NCBI GenBank assembly: GCA_963738445.1
Contig: CAVTWS010000015.1
Coordinates: forward strand, 310,001 to 374,000
Direction: 5' to 3'
DNA from: CAVTWS01 sp963738445
GTDB taxonomy: Bacteria > Actinomycetota > Acidimicrobiia > Acidimicrobiales > SHLQ01
Length of the DNA: 64,000 bases
Shown one piece after another: positions 1 through 8,700 of the stretch; the first letter of the stretch is position 1; each line of letters begins with the position of its first letter. Below the pieces are notes generated by a model that was not told where the DNA came from, did not search any database, and saw only the letters and a program-made list of their open reading frames with translations. Made by a program: the position numbers and the translations under genes.

Positions 1-296
1 CCGAGCCACTCGACGCGCTCCGCCGGCACCATCTGCGGCGCTGTCCGTCCTGCCAGGCTGAATGGCGTGCGCTGGAGCTCCAGCGCCGTCAACTCGTGGC
101 CTTGTCCCGAGACACGGTCACGGTCGATCCCGATCTGTGGGCCGACGTCGTGGCGGCCGTCGAACAACGTCTGGCCCGAGGTCGCCGTCGGGTCCGCAAC
201 ACGCTGGTGACCTCCGGTGGGGTCGCTGCAGTCCTCGCCGGCGTCGCCGGTTGGAGCCGGGTCAGCCGTGGGAGGCGGATCGCCGCCTCGGGCTGA
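1..296 (+). CDS. Probable anti-sigma factor (zinc-finger type), C-terminal part
   Basis: The frame is open from the window edge to the stop at 294-296, so the N-terminus is missing. The visible part has a His-x3-Cys-x2-Cys motif (HLRRCPSC, about 16-58), which is the core of the zinc-binding anti-sigma (ZAS/zf-HC2) fold. It is followed by a short linker and one hydrophobic segment (LVTSGGVAAVLAGVAGW) with basic residues behind it. Known ZAS proteins sequester an ECF sigma factor at the inner face of the membrane, so the sigma gene would be expected upstream, outside the window. The function is inferred from the motif and topology only. Confidence 0.5.
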   Translation, partial: EPLDALRRHHLRRCPSCQAEWRALELQRRQLVALSRDTVTVDPDLWADVVAAVEQRLARGRRRVRNTLVTSGGVAAVLAGVAGWSRVSRGRRIAASG

Positions 297-333
297 CCGG
301 GCGAACCGAGGCGGGACCCGCGAGGGCGGCTGC

Positions 334-339
334 TATCCT
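334..339 (+). promoter_or_regulatory. Possible -10 box for tRNA-Trp and secE-nusG
   Basis: TGc-TATCCT ends 19 nt before the tRNA, which fits a -10 element with a short tRNA leader. I see no convincing -35 at the right distance, so this call is weak. Confidence 0.3.
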
Positions 340-358
340 GCTGGCGTCGCGACGACAG

Positions 359-431
359 AGGGCAGTAGCTCAACTGGTAGAGCAACGGTCTCCAAAACCG
401 TAGGCTGTGGGTTCGAGTCCCTCCTGCCCTG
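359..431 (+). tRNA. trnW: tRNA-Trp (anticodon CCA)
   Basis: The cloverleaf is complete. The acceptor stem AGGGCAG (359-365) pairs with CTGCCCT (424-430), with G431 as discriminator. The D arm is GCTC/GAGC, the anticodon stem is ACGGT/ACCGT around anticodon CCA at 392-394, and the T loop is TTCGAGT. The T stem has one U-U mismatch. No CCA tail is encoded. A tRNA-Trp directly upstream of secE-nusG is a common arrangement in actinobacteria and supports the assignment. Confidence 0.95.
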
Positions 432-523
432 CGTCTGTGCCGGCTCGATGGCCCCGTCGGACCGTCCGTTCTGGCGTCGGCGGACGCCCACCGACCAGCA
501 GCACCCGAGCACGGGAAAATGAG

Positions 524-817
524 ATGTCACTGAATCGTGAACAGAAGCGAATGCTGCGTCGCCAGGGAGAACTGGGCCCTGACGACCAGCCGGTCGCCAC
601 TCGGCGATCGCCAACCGCGCCGGCGGCCGAGCGCACCAGCCCGGGCCAGTTCCTGCGCGAGGTGCGCGCCGAGCTTCGCAAAGTGGCGTGGCCGACCCGC
701 TCCGAGACCATCAACTTCTCGCTCGTGGTGCTCGTCACCATCGTGCTCCTCACCGCGTTCGTCGGTGTGCTCGACTGGGTCTTCGCCCGCGCGATCCTCG
801 AGCTGTTCGACACCTGA
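524..817 (+). CDS. secE: Preprotein translocase subunit SecE
   Basis: This 97-residue protein has a basic, disordered N-terminal half and one C-terminal transmembrane helix (about residues 64-90). The family signature precedes the helix: FLREVRAELRKVAWPTRSE. SecE is the small clamp subunit of SecYEG in the plasma membrane. The ATG at 524 was chosen because it yields the usual MSLNREQKR-type N-terminus and the open frame further upstream overlaps the tRNA. It lies between tRNA-Trp and nusG, as is typical. The single-helix form is normal for actinobacteria. Confidence 0.95.
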   Translation: MSLNREQKRMLRRQGELGPDDQPVATRRSPTAPAAERTSPGQFLREVRAELRKVAWPTRSETINFSLVVLVTIVLLTAFVGVLDWVFARAILELFDT

Positions 818-861
818 GACCTCGGCCGGTGCGCCCGGCCCCTTCCACCAAGGACCCCTTC

Positions 862-1602
862 ATGGCCGACGACCTGCTGCCCTCCGGTTCCCCGGCAGCT
901 GACGACACCGATGACGCAACGCCCGATGGCGCGGTCCTCACCGACCTCGAGACCGAGACTGACGACCCGGCTGGCGACCGTGACGCCACGGCCGACGGCG
1001 TGCTCAGCGAGGCCGATTTCCTCACCGCCGATCTCGAGCCGGTCGAGAGCCCGTTCGACAAACCCGGCCGTTGGTACGTCGTCCACACCCAGTCGGGCTA
1101 CGAGAAGAAGGCCAAGCACAACCTCGAGGCCCGCATCGCGTCCATGAGCATGGAAGACCGCATCTACGAGGTGGTCATCCCCCTCGAGGACGTCGTCGAG
1201 TTCAAGGGCGGCAAGAAGGTCGTCGTCCAGAAGAAGATGTTCCCGGGCTATCTGCTCGTGCGTTGCGATCTCGACGACGACGCCTGGTACGTCATTCGCA
1301 ACACGCCGACCATCGTGGGTTTCGTCGGGCCGGACAAGAAGCCCGCCGCGCTCTCCCGCCGCGAGGTCGAGACCTTCCTCCACGTCCAGAAGGAAGAGGC
1401 CGAGCCGGGCAAGCGGGGTGGCCGCGCTCGTCTGGAGTACGAGCTCAGCGAGTCCGTCAGGGTCAAGGAAGGTCCCTTCGCCGACTTCTCGGGCCAGATC
1501 ATCGAGATCAACGAGGACCAGCTCAAGGTCAAGGTCCTCGTCGACATCTTCGGTCGCGAGACCCCGGTCGAGCTGGAGTTCTCCCAGATCGCCAAGCTGT
1601 AG
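862..1602 (+). CDS. nusG: Transcription termination/antitermination factor NusG
   Basis: The protein has 246 residues. The first 65 or so are acidic and low in complexity, an extension common in actinobacterial NusG. The NGN domain starts at RWYVVHTQSGYEKKAKHNLE and the C-terminal KOW domain includes VKEGPFADFSGQIIEIN. NusG binds the RNA polymerase clamp and links it to Rho or ribosomal S10; both partners' genes (rpoB/rpoC, rpsJ) are in this window. ATG 862 is chosen as the first start after the secE stop that leaves the acidic leader intact. Confidence 0.95.
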   Translation: MADDLLPSGSPAADDTDDATPDGAVLTDLETETDDPAGDRDATADGVLSEADFLTADLEPVESPFDKPGRWYVVHTQSGYEKKAKHNLEARIASMSMEDRIYEVVIPLEDVVEFKGGKKVVVQKKMFPGYLLVRCDLDDDAWYVIRNTPTIVGFVGPDKKPAALSRREVETFLHVQKEEAEPGKRGGRARLEYELSESVRVKEGPFADFSGQIIEINEDQLKVKVLVDIFGRETPVELEFSQIAKL

Positions 1603-1616
1603 ACCTCACGGGGCCG

Positions 1617-1645
1617 TTGGGCCTCGGGGTTCAAACCGCTAGCCT
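1617..1645 (+). promoter_or_regulatory. Promoter for rplK-rplA
   Basis: TTGGGC (1617-1622), a 17-nt spacer and TAGCCT (1640-1645) form a good housekeeping-type promoter just after the nusG stop. It would give a leader of about 80 nt before rplK. Confidence 0.55.
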
Positions 1646-1734
1646 TGCCCAGTCGGAGTCGGCGCCTGCCGCGCTCCACCACGAAGTTCGTTCGCCGGTC
1701 GCCTCCGAGCCGGTCGTTGTACTGAGGACCATCC

Positions 1735-2160
1735 ATGGCCAAGAAGCAGATCCGAGCCGTCGTCAAGATCCAGATCACCGCAGGGCAGGCCACTCCGGCG
1801 CCCCCGGTCGGCACCGCGCTCGGCCCCCACGGTGTGGCGATCATGGACTTCTGCAAGGAGTACAACTCCCGTACCGAGTCCCAGCGCGGCACCGTCATCC
1901 CGGCCGAGATCACGGTGTACGAAGACCGCACCTTCACGTTCGTCACCAAGACTCCCCCCACCTCGTTCCTGATCCGGCAGGCGGCCGGGCTGGACTCCGG
2001 TTCGAAGACCCCGGGCCGTGCGGTCGCCGGCGCCTTGACCGACGAGCAGGTCACCGAGATCGCTCGCACCAAGATGAACGACCTGAACGCCAACGACCTC
2101 GAGGGGGCACGGGCGCAGGTCCAGGGCACGGCCCGAAGCATGGGCATCACCGTCGGCTGA
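1735..2160 (+). CDS. rplK: 50S ribosomal protein L11
   Basis: The 141 residues match the normal L11 length. The N-terminal domain (KIQITAGQATPAPPVGTALG) holds the proline-rich loop contacted by thiopeptides, and the C-terminal domain binds 23S rRNA at the GTPase-associated centre (TPPTSFLIRQAAG; FARTKMNDLNA-like segment). L11 works with L10 and L7/L12, encoded just downstream, in factor-dependent GTP hydrolysis. ATG 1735 gives the standard MAKKQIRAVVK start. It is followed by rplA after 136 nt. Confidence 0.97.
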   Translation: MAKKQIRAVVKIQITAGQATPAPPVGTALGPHGVAIMDFCKEYNSRTESQRGTVIPAEITVYEDRTFTFVTKTPPTSFLIRQAAGLDSGSKTPGRAVAGALTDEQVTEIARTKMNDLNANDLEGARAQVQGTARSMGITVG

Positions 2161-2296
2161 ACGGCCGGCCCCGAACAAATCTCCGTCCGAAACCGCCGGG
2201 ATCACCTCGCCCGGACCCTCGGCCTCCGCCGAGTCGGACACCACCGATCTGTCGATCCCGCCAGCTCGGCCGCCCCACAACCCGAGGGAGACCACC

Positions 2297-2989
2297 ATGT
2301 CGCGAGGCAAGCACTACGTCGATTCGATGAAGCGGTACGACCGTGATCATCTCCACACGGGCACCGAGGCGCTCGACCTCGTCCGGAGCCTGGCCACTGC
2401 GAAGTTCGATGAGACCGTCGAGCTCGCCGTCCGGCTCGGCGTCGATCCGCGCAAGGCCGACCAGGTCGTGCGCGGCACCGTGGCCCTGCCCGCAGGAACC
2501 GGCAAGGACGTTCGGATCGCCGTGTTCGCCCAGGGCGAGGCGGCGACCCACGCCCGCGAGGCGGGCGCCGATCACGTCGGTGCCGACGACCTGGCCAAAC
2601 TCGTCGAGGGCGGCATGCTCGACTTCGACGTCGCTATCGCCACTCCGGACATGATGCCCGTCGTCGGCCGCTTGGGCCGGGTGCTCGGACCCCGAGGCCT
2701 GATGCCGAACCCCAAGAGCGGCACCGTGACCGACGATGTCGCGAAAGCGGTCGCCGACTTCAAGGGCGGCAAGGTCGAATACCGGACCGACCGCTACGGC
2801 AACGTCCACGTCCCCTTGGGCAAGGTCAGCTTCGAACCCGAGGCGTTGCGGTCGAACTTCGACGTGGTGATGGACGAGCTCAGCCGAGCCAAGCCGGCTT
2901 CCTCCAAGGGCAAGTACATGCGCAAGGTCGTGATCAGCTCGACCCAGGGTCGTGGCATCCGCGTCGACCCCAACCGCACCGCTGACTGA
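2297..2989 (+). CDS. rplA: 50S ribosomal protein L1
   Basis: The protein has 230 residues, the usual L1 size. It carries the family signature around GRLGRVLGPRGLMPNPKSGT and the rRNA-binding ends MSRGKHYVDSMK and KYMRKVVISSTQG. L1 forms the mobile stalk at the E site and usually represses its own rplKA mRNA; no obvious L1-binding mimic is clear in the 136-nt gap to rplK. ATG 2297 follows GGGAG at 2284-2288. Confidence 0.97.
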   Translation: MSRGKHYVDSMKRYDRDHLHTGTEALDLVRSLATAKFDETVELAVRLGVDPRKADQVVRGTVALPAGTGKDVRIAVFAQGEAATHAREAGADHVGADDLAKLVEGGMLDFDVAIATPDMMPVVGRLGRVLGPRGLMPNPKSGTVTDDVAKAVADFKGGKVEYRTDRYGNVHVPLGKVSFEPEALRSNFDVVMDELSRAKPASSKGKYMRKVVISSTQGRGIRVDPNRTAD

Positions 2990-3013
2990 TTCGAGCGGCC
3001 CGACCTCGGAGTC

Positions 3014-3044
3014 TTGTCCATTCCTCGCGTTCGGCGGTTACACT
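3014..3044 (+). promoter_or_regulatory. Promoter for rplJ-rplL
   Basis: TTGTCC (3014-3019), a 19-nt spacer and TACACT (3039-3044) lie in the rplA-rplJ gap. They would start an mRNA with a leader of about 210 nt before rplJ. The slightly long spacer lowers confidence. Confidence 0.5.
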
Positions 3045-3161
3045 CGCCGGCCTAGAGATATCTCGTTCGCCAGAGACCTCCGGCGCGATTGCGATCGCTG
3101 AATGGGCCCGAAGGGCCCGCCGGACGAGGTGAGCACTCACTCCTGCGTAACTCACGGGAGT

Positions 3162-3194
3162 CGGGCGTTCGTCCTCCTGGTGGACGGGCGCCCG
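3162..3194 (+). promoter_or_regulatory. Structured rplJ leader (probable L10 autoregulatory region)
   Basis: The leader contains a two-tier hairpin. CGGGCG (3162-3167) pairs with CGCCCG (3189-3194), and CGTCC (3170-3174) pairs with GGACG (3182-3186), separated by a TT/GG internal loop. A second stem (ACTCC with GGGAGT) lies just upstream. In many bacteria L10 or the L10-L12 complex binds such a leader to repress rplJL. The position and structure fit, but I could not match it to the known L10-leader consensus base by base. Confidence 0.45.
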
Positions 3195-3262
3195 TCGTCG
3201 TTTTCGCCGGGTTGCGTCTGATGCCGAGTGACGCCGGCCTGCAAACCGTGAGAGGAGGTGTG

Positions 3263-4063
3263 GTGGAGAATCCACGACCCGAAAAGGTCGCCGTGGTGAC
3301 CGAGGTGCGCGAGCGGCTCGAAGCCAGCGAAGCGGTCGTCCTGACGGAGTTCCAAGGCCTGAGCGTGGCCGACCTGCAGTCGCTCCGACGCTCGCTGGCC
3401 GAGATCGGCGGCGAATACACCGTCTACAAGAACACGCTCGTGCGTTTCGCGGCACGCGATGCCGGGCTGGAGATCGACGACCTGCTGACCGGGCCGACCG
3501 CCCTGGCGTTCGTCGGGACCCGTCCCGACGGCAGCAAGGGCGATTCGGTCGGTTTGGCCAAAGCGCTGCGTGCGTTCGCGGCGGACCACGAGAAGCTCGT
3601 CATCAAGGGTGGTGTGCTGAGCAATCGGCGCCTGTCCAGCGACGATGTCATCGAGTTGGCCAAGATCGCACCACGCGAGGAGTTGTTGGCTCGACTGGCC
3701 GGGGGCTTTGCCGCCCCGATGCGCCAGTTCGCCGGCTTGCTCCAGGCGATGCCGCAGAACTTCGCCTACGCGCTGAAGGCCCTGATCGAGGCCGGAGGCG
3801 CATCGGGCGCTCCCGCGGACCCCGAACCGGCTCCGGCCGAACCCACCCCGGCCCCCGTGGCCACCACCGACACCCCGGCTGCTGATGCAGTCGTGGCCGT
3901 CGATGACACACCGGCCCCCGTGGCCACCGATGACACAGCGGCCCCCGTGGCCGTTGACGACAGCCCGGCTGCTGATGCAGTCGTGGCCGTCGATGACACC
4001 CCGGCCCCCGAGGCCGCTGATGAACCCGTGGCCGATGAGGCTGCATCCCCTGAGGAAGGTTGA
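3263..4063 (+). CDS. rplJ: 50S ribosomal protein L10 with long Pro/Ala/Asp-rich tail
   Basis: The start is GTG 3263, placed 4 nt after the Shine-Dalgarno AGGAGG (3253-3258); GTG 3260 is also in frame but too close. Residues 1-175 form a normal L10 (VVLTEFQGLSVADLQSLRR, EYTVYKNTLVRFA), the base of the L7/L12 stalk. The C-terminal helix that binds L12 dimers ends near GLLQAMPQNFAYALKALIE. After it comes a tail of about 90 residues with repeated AVVAVDD-TPAP blocks. Family members are about 170 residues, so the 266-residue length is unusual. Expression is probably controlled by the structured leader. Confidence 0.93.
   Translation: MENPRPEKVAVVTEVRERLEASEAVVLTEFQGLSVADLQSLRRSLAEIGGEYTVYKNTLVRFAARDAGLEIDDLLTGPTALAFVGTRPDGSKGDSVGLAKALRAFAADHEKLVIKGGVLSNRRLSSDDVIELAKIAPREELLARLAGGFAAPMRQFAGLLQAMPQNFAYALKALIEAGGASGAPADPEPAPAEPTPAPVATTDTPAADAVVAVDDTPAPVATDDTAAPVAVDDSPAADAVVAVDDTPAPEAADEPVADEAASPEEG
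3874..4010 (+). repeat. 90-bp-period direct repeat inside the rplJ tail
   Basis: A block of about 47 bp at 3874-3920 recurs at 3964-4010 with one mismatch. The period is 90 bp, exactly 30 codons, so the repeat keeps frame and encodes the PAADAVVAVDDTPAP blocks of the L10 tail. Confidence 0.85.
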
Positions 4064-4064
4064 C

Positions 4065-4442
4065 ATGACCAAGGATGAGATCCTCGACGCCATCGCCAGC
4101 ATGACGGTGCTCGAGCTGAGCGAGTTGTTGAAGGAATTCGAAGAGAAGTTCGGCGTGACCGCCGCAGCTCCGGCGGCTGCGGTCGCCGTGGCGGCGGGCG
4201 ACGGTGGCGGCGCGGCCGCAGTCGAAGAACAGAGCGAGTTCGACGTGATCCTGGTCGGCGCCGGCGCCGAGAAGGTCAAGGTCATCAAGGAGGTGCGCAC
4301 GCTCACCAACCTCGGTCTCAAGGAGGCCAAGGATCTGGTCGACGGCGCCCCAAAGCCCGTGCTGGAGAAGGTGTCGAAGGAAGACGCGGAGAAGGCCAAG
4401 GAGGCCCTCGAGGCCGCCGGCGCCTCGGTCGAGGTCAAGTAA
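4065..4442 (+). CDS. rplL: 50S ribosomal protein L7/L12
   Basis: This 125-residue protein has an N-terminal dimerisation helix (MTVLELSELLKEFEEKFGV), an Ala/Gly-rich hinge (residues 34-52) and the C-terminal factor-binding domain (EKVKVIKEVRTLTNLGLKEA). It sits one base after the rplJ stop, so the two are translationally coupled. L12 dimers bind the L10 helix and recruit EF-G and EF-Tu, encoded at 31563 and 33812. A strong hairpin follows. Confidence 0.97.
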   Translation: MTKDEILDAIASMTVLELSELLKEFEEKFGVTAAAPAAAVAVAAGDGGGAAAVEEQSEFDVILVGAGAEKVKVIKEVRTLTNLGLKEAKDLVDGAPKPVLEKVSKEDAEKAKEALEAAGASVEVK

Positions 4443-4470
4443 CTCCGCCGACCACGTGTGTCGTTCGTCG

Positions 4471-4502
4471 CGGTGCCCCGAGGTCTCGGCCTCGGGGTAC
4501 CG
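4471..4502 (+). terminator. Hairpin terminator after rplL
   Basis: A 13-bp stem, CGGTGCCCCGAGG (4471-4483) with CCTCGGGGTACCG (4490-4502), has one G-U pair and a 6-nt loop. It has no T-tract, as is common in GC-rich actinobacteria. It argues that the next gene starts downstream, at 4554. Confidence 0.7.
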
Positions 4503-4540
4503 GCGCGTCCGGGGCCGTTCGGCGTCGTGTGGGGTGGAGC

Positions 4541-4546
4541 TAGTCT
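4541..4546 (+). promoter_or_regulatory. -10 box for a leaderless transcript
   Basis: TAGTCT ends 7 nt before GTG 4554, the spacing expected when transcription starts at the start codon itself. No Shine-Dalgarno is well placed for this gene. Confidence 0.5.
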
Positions 4547-4553
4547 CGACGGC

Positions 4554-5529
4554 GTGGCAATCACCCATCTGAACGTGGAACGGCACGGCACCGATCTCCT
4601 GGTGACGTGGCGAGGGGGCGGTCCCGAGGCGTCGGTGTTCGTCAGCGATGATCCCGACGATGCCGGGGTCGACGTTCGAACGCCACGTCGGCCCGGGCTC
4701 CTGGCCGTGACCGACGTGGCGCCGGATCGGCGGGTGTTCATCCACGTGTTCGATCCTGCGAGCGGTTTCGTGGTGGCTGCGGAACGGGTCGTGCCGGTAC
4801 CCGGGACCCGCAATGTCCGTGATCTCGGTGGGTTCCCGCTCGCTGGGGGTGGTGTCACCCGTTGGGGCCGGGTGTTCCGAGCGGATCGGCCGGCCGCACC
4901 AGCCGGCTCCTACATCGCCGCCCTGGGTGTCGTGCGCGCCATCGACTTCCGTTCCGAAGCCGAGCGGACCGCCGACCCGTCGGACCTCGTCGACCATCCC
5001 CGGATCGAGGTCCACGAGCTCCCGATCTCGAGTGATCCCGTCGAGCAACGGACGCAGTTCGATCGCCTGCTGGCCGGCGAGATCACCAAGTTCGGCATCG
5101 ACGAGATGGCCGATCTCTACGCGACACTGCTCGCGGACCACGCGGCGGCATTCGCGGCGGGCGGTCGAACTCGTCGCTACGGCGACCGGACCGGTGATGT
5201 TCCACTGTGCCGGGGGCAAGGACCGCACGGGCCTCACCTCGGCGCTGATCCTCCTGACGCTCGGCGTCAGCCGCTCCTGGGTGCTCGACGACTACGAGCT
5301 GACCGAGCGGGCCGGCGACCCAGCCCGGCACGAGCGCTTGTTCGAGCAGCTCCGGGCCGTCGGCGTGAACCCGGACGACGTCGGCCCCTACCTCGGTGCC
5401 CGCCGGTCGGTCATGTCGCGCACCGTCGATCACCTCGACACCGAGTACGGCGGCGCCGAGAGCTACCTCAGACGGCATGGAATCACCGATGATGTCGTGT
5501 TACGACTTCGCGTCAGGTTGTGCGCGTAG
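4554..5529 (+). CDS. Tyrosine-phosphatase family protein (frame-disrupted)
   Basis: The gene reads from GTG 4554 in one frame and continues after about 5161 in the next. The first frame contains RNVRDLGG and IDFRSEAER, hallmarks of the Y_phosphatase3-type protein tyrosine/lipid phosphatases. The second contains the active-site loop HCAGGKDRTG (Cys-x5-Arg). Only together do they make a working enzyme of about 324 residues. Removing one G from the GGG at 5159-5161 restores the frame (AAAVELVATATGPVMFHC). A beta-rich N-terminal segment of about 85 residues precedes the phosphatase domain. The cellular substrate is unknown. Its place between rplL and rpoB is unusual. Confidence 0.8.
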
Positions 5530-5541
5530 GCCGTCAGAACC

Positions 5542-5570
5542 TTGACCCCCCGGGCGTCTCGTCGTACCCT
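5542..5570 (+). promoter_or_regulatory. Upstream promoter of rpoBC
   Basis: TTGACC (5542-5547), a 17-nt spacer and TACCCT (5565-5570) closely match the housekeeping consensus. It begins 13 nt after the phosphatase stop. Confidence 0.6.
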
Positions 5571-5647
5571 GACGCCGGTCGCCACCCCTGTCGGGCCGGC
5601 CCACCCTGAGTGGTCATTCGAGCGGTTTTCTTCAACGCGCGCGTGGG

Positions 5648-5676
5648 TTGCCCTGTGGACGACGGGGCAGTAGAGT
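5648..5676 (+). promoter_or_regulatory. Downstream promoter of rpoBC
   Basis: TTGCCC (5648-5653), a 17-nt spacer and TAGAGT (5671-5676) form a second promoter, leaving a leader of about 110 nt before rpoB. Two promoters mean rpoBC is expressed independently of rplJL. Confidence 0.6.
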
Positions 5677-5791
5677 AACCCGTTGCCGTGTTCCGTTGCG
5701 TTCGTTGGTGTCATCTCTCCTTCAGCCGGCGGAAGCGCGCTCGCACATCGTCAATTCGATGTGTCCACCCATTGCGCCCGAGGAGTCGTAA

Positions 5792-8700
5792 GTGTCCGCA
5801 CGCGCCATCGTCCGTGACCGCTACTCCTTCGCCAATCTCGACGAAATCCTCGATCTGCCGGACCTCATCGCCATTCAGCGCGAGTCGTTCCAGTGGTTGC
5901 TCGAGGACGGTTTGGCGGAGACGTTCCGAGACATCAGCCCGATCCGGGACTTCCAGGATCGGCTTCAGCTGGAGCTGGAGTTCGATCCGAACGACGAGGA
6001 CCTGAAGCCGCCACCGAAGTACACCGTCGAGGAATGCAAGTCGCGAGACATGACCTACTCGGCGCCGATCTTCGTGCGGGCCCGTTTCATGAACTCCGAT
6101 ACCGGGGAGATCAAGGAACAGACGGTCTTCATGGGCGAGTTCCCGATGATGACCGAGAAGGGCACGTTCATCATCAACGGCACCGAACGTGTCGTGGTGT
6201 CGCAGCTCGTCCGCTCGCCCGGCGTCATCTTCCAGCCCGGTGAGCGCTACCGGCTGCGCAACCTTTCCAAGCACCAGCTCGTCACCGGCACGGTGCACCC
6301 GTACCGAGGCGAGTGGATCGAGTTCGACGTCGAGCAGAAGCCGGGCAAGGACGTCACCGCCGGTGCGCGCGTCGCCCGCAAGCGTCGATTGAGCATGTTC
6401 GTGCTGCTCCGCGCGCTCGGTTACGACGAGGAGAACTACCCGGGTCTGATCGATCGATTCGTCAACCACTTCGACTTCCTCGAAGGCCAGTGGGAGAAGG
6501 ATCGCGATCTGTCGCCCACCCAGGACGAAGCGCTCGTCGAGATCTACAAGCGCGCCCGCCCCGGCGAGCCGCCCACGCTCGAGTCGGCCCGGGCCTACTT
6601 CCGCAACGCGTTCTTCGAGTCCCGCCGGTACGACCTGTCCCGAGTGGGCCGGTACAAGCTCAACCGCAAGCTCGGCCCCGAGATCGACAAGCTGGGAACC
6701 TTGCTCGGTGTCGACCTTGAGCGCCCCGATCCCAACCAGCCGGTGCTGCTCCAGAGCGAAGTTCTGGCTGCCTGCAGCTACCTACTGCATCTGGCCAAGG
6801 GTGAGCCGGGGTACCGCCTCGACGACCAGGACCACTTCGCCAACCGGCGCATCCGTTCGGTGGGCGAGCTGATCCAGAACCAGATCCGGATCGGCTTGTC
6901 CCGCATGGAGCGGGTGGTCCGCGAGCGGATGACGACCCAGGACGTCGAGGCCATCACGCCTCAGACGCTGATCAACATCCGTCCCGTCGCCGCCGCCATC
7001 AAGGAATTCTTCGGCACGAGCCAGCTGTCGCAGTTCATGGACCAGGTGAACCCGCTGTCGGGCCTGACCCACCGTCGTCGCCTCTCGGCGCTCGGTCCTG
7101 GTGGTCTGTCCCGCGAGCGGGCCGGCTTCGAGGTGCGCGACGTGCACTTCAGTCACTACGGCCGCATGTGCCCGATCGAGACCCCGGAAGGTCCCAACAT
7201 CGGCCTCATCGGTGCCTTGGCCACGTTCGGCCGGGTGAACCGCTTCGGCTTCATCGAGTCGCCCTACCGCATCGTCAAGGACGGCAAGGTCACCAAGGAG
7301 ATCATCTACCTCGCCGCCGACGAAGAGGAAGAGTACGTGGTGGCCCAGGCCAACACGCCCATCGACTCGGAAGGCACCTTCAAGGCCGAGCGGGTGCTCG
7401 TGCGGCGCTCGCCGCAGGCCGCCTCGCTGCACGACCTCCGCCTCCAGCTCGAACAGGACGTCTTCTTCGGTGCCACCACCGAGATCTCGTTCGTGCCGCC
7501 GTCCGAGGTCCAGCTCATGGACGTGTCGCCGCGCCAGTTGGTGTCGGTGGCCACCGCGCTGATCCCGTTCCTCGAGCACGACGACGCCAACCGAGCCCTC
7601 ATGGGCGCCAACATGCAGCGCCAGGCAGTTCCGCTGGTCACCGCCGAAGCCCCCTATGTCGGCACCGGCATCGAGATCCGGGCCGCCCGCGACGCGGCCG
7701 ACATGCTCATGGCGGAGGACGACGGCACCGTCGTCGACGTCGACGGTCGTTTGATCACCGTCGACTACACGTCCCTCGGACGCAAGTCGTACCGGATGCT
7801 GAAGTTCGAACGATCGAACCAGGACACCTGCATCAACCAGAAGGCCCGCGTCGTCGAGGGTCAGCGCGTCACCACGGGCCAGCTCCTCGCCGACGGGCCG
7901 TCCACCGACAACGGTGAGCTGGCGCTGGGCAAGAACCTCCTGGTGGCGTTCATGACCTGGGAGGGCTACAACTTCGAGGACGCCATCATCCTCTCGGAGC
8001 GCCTGGTCCGCGACGACGTCCTGACGTCGATCCACATCCACGAGCACGAGGTCGACGCCCGCGACACCAAGCTGGGCGCCGAGGAGATCACCCGGGACAT
8101 CCCGAACCTGTCCGACGAGATCCTCGCCGATCTCGACGAGCGGGGCATCGTGCGCATCGGCGCCGAGGTCGGTCCGGGCGATGTACTGGTGGGCAAGGTC
8201 ACCCCCAAAGGCGAGACCGAGCTCACGCCGGAGGAGCGGCTGCTTCGGGCCATCTTCGGCGAGAAGGCACGCGAGGTGCGCGACACCTCGTTGAAGGTGC
8301 CCCACGGTGAGTCGGGCAAGGTCATCGACGTCAAGGTCTTCACCCGGGACTCCGGCGACGACCTGCCTCCCGGCGTCAACCAGCTGGTGCGGGTCTACGT
8401 GGCGCAGAAGCGCAAGATCAGCGTGGGCGACAAGCTGGCCGGCCGCCACGGCAACAAGGGCGTCATCTCCAAGATCCTCAAGATCGAGGACATGCCGCAC
8501 CTGGAAGACGGCACGCCCGTCGACGTCATCTTGAACCCGCTCGGCGTTCCCTCCCGGATGAACGTGGGCCAGGTGCTCGAGGCCCACCTCGGCTACTGCG
8601 CGCGCTGGGGCTGGGAGTACGAGGGCTCGACCGTCGGCGCTCCCCCGATGCGGGGAACCGAGATGAAGACGCGACCGAACACCGTTCCGGCCACGTTGAT

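Noticed and set aside
7021..7110. Possible rifampicin-resistance changes in RpoB (MDQVNPLSG)
   Set aside because: The positions that differ from E. coli vary naturally among bacteria, and the main resistance residues are wild type.
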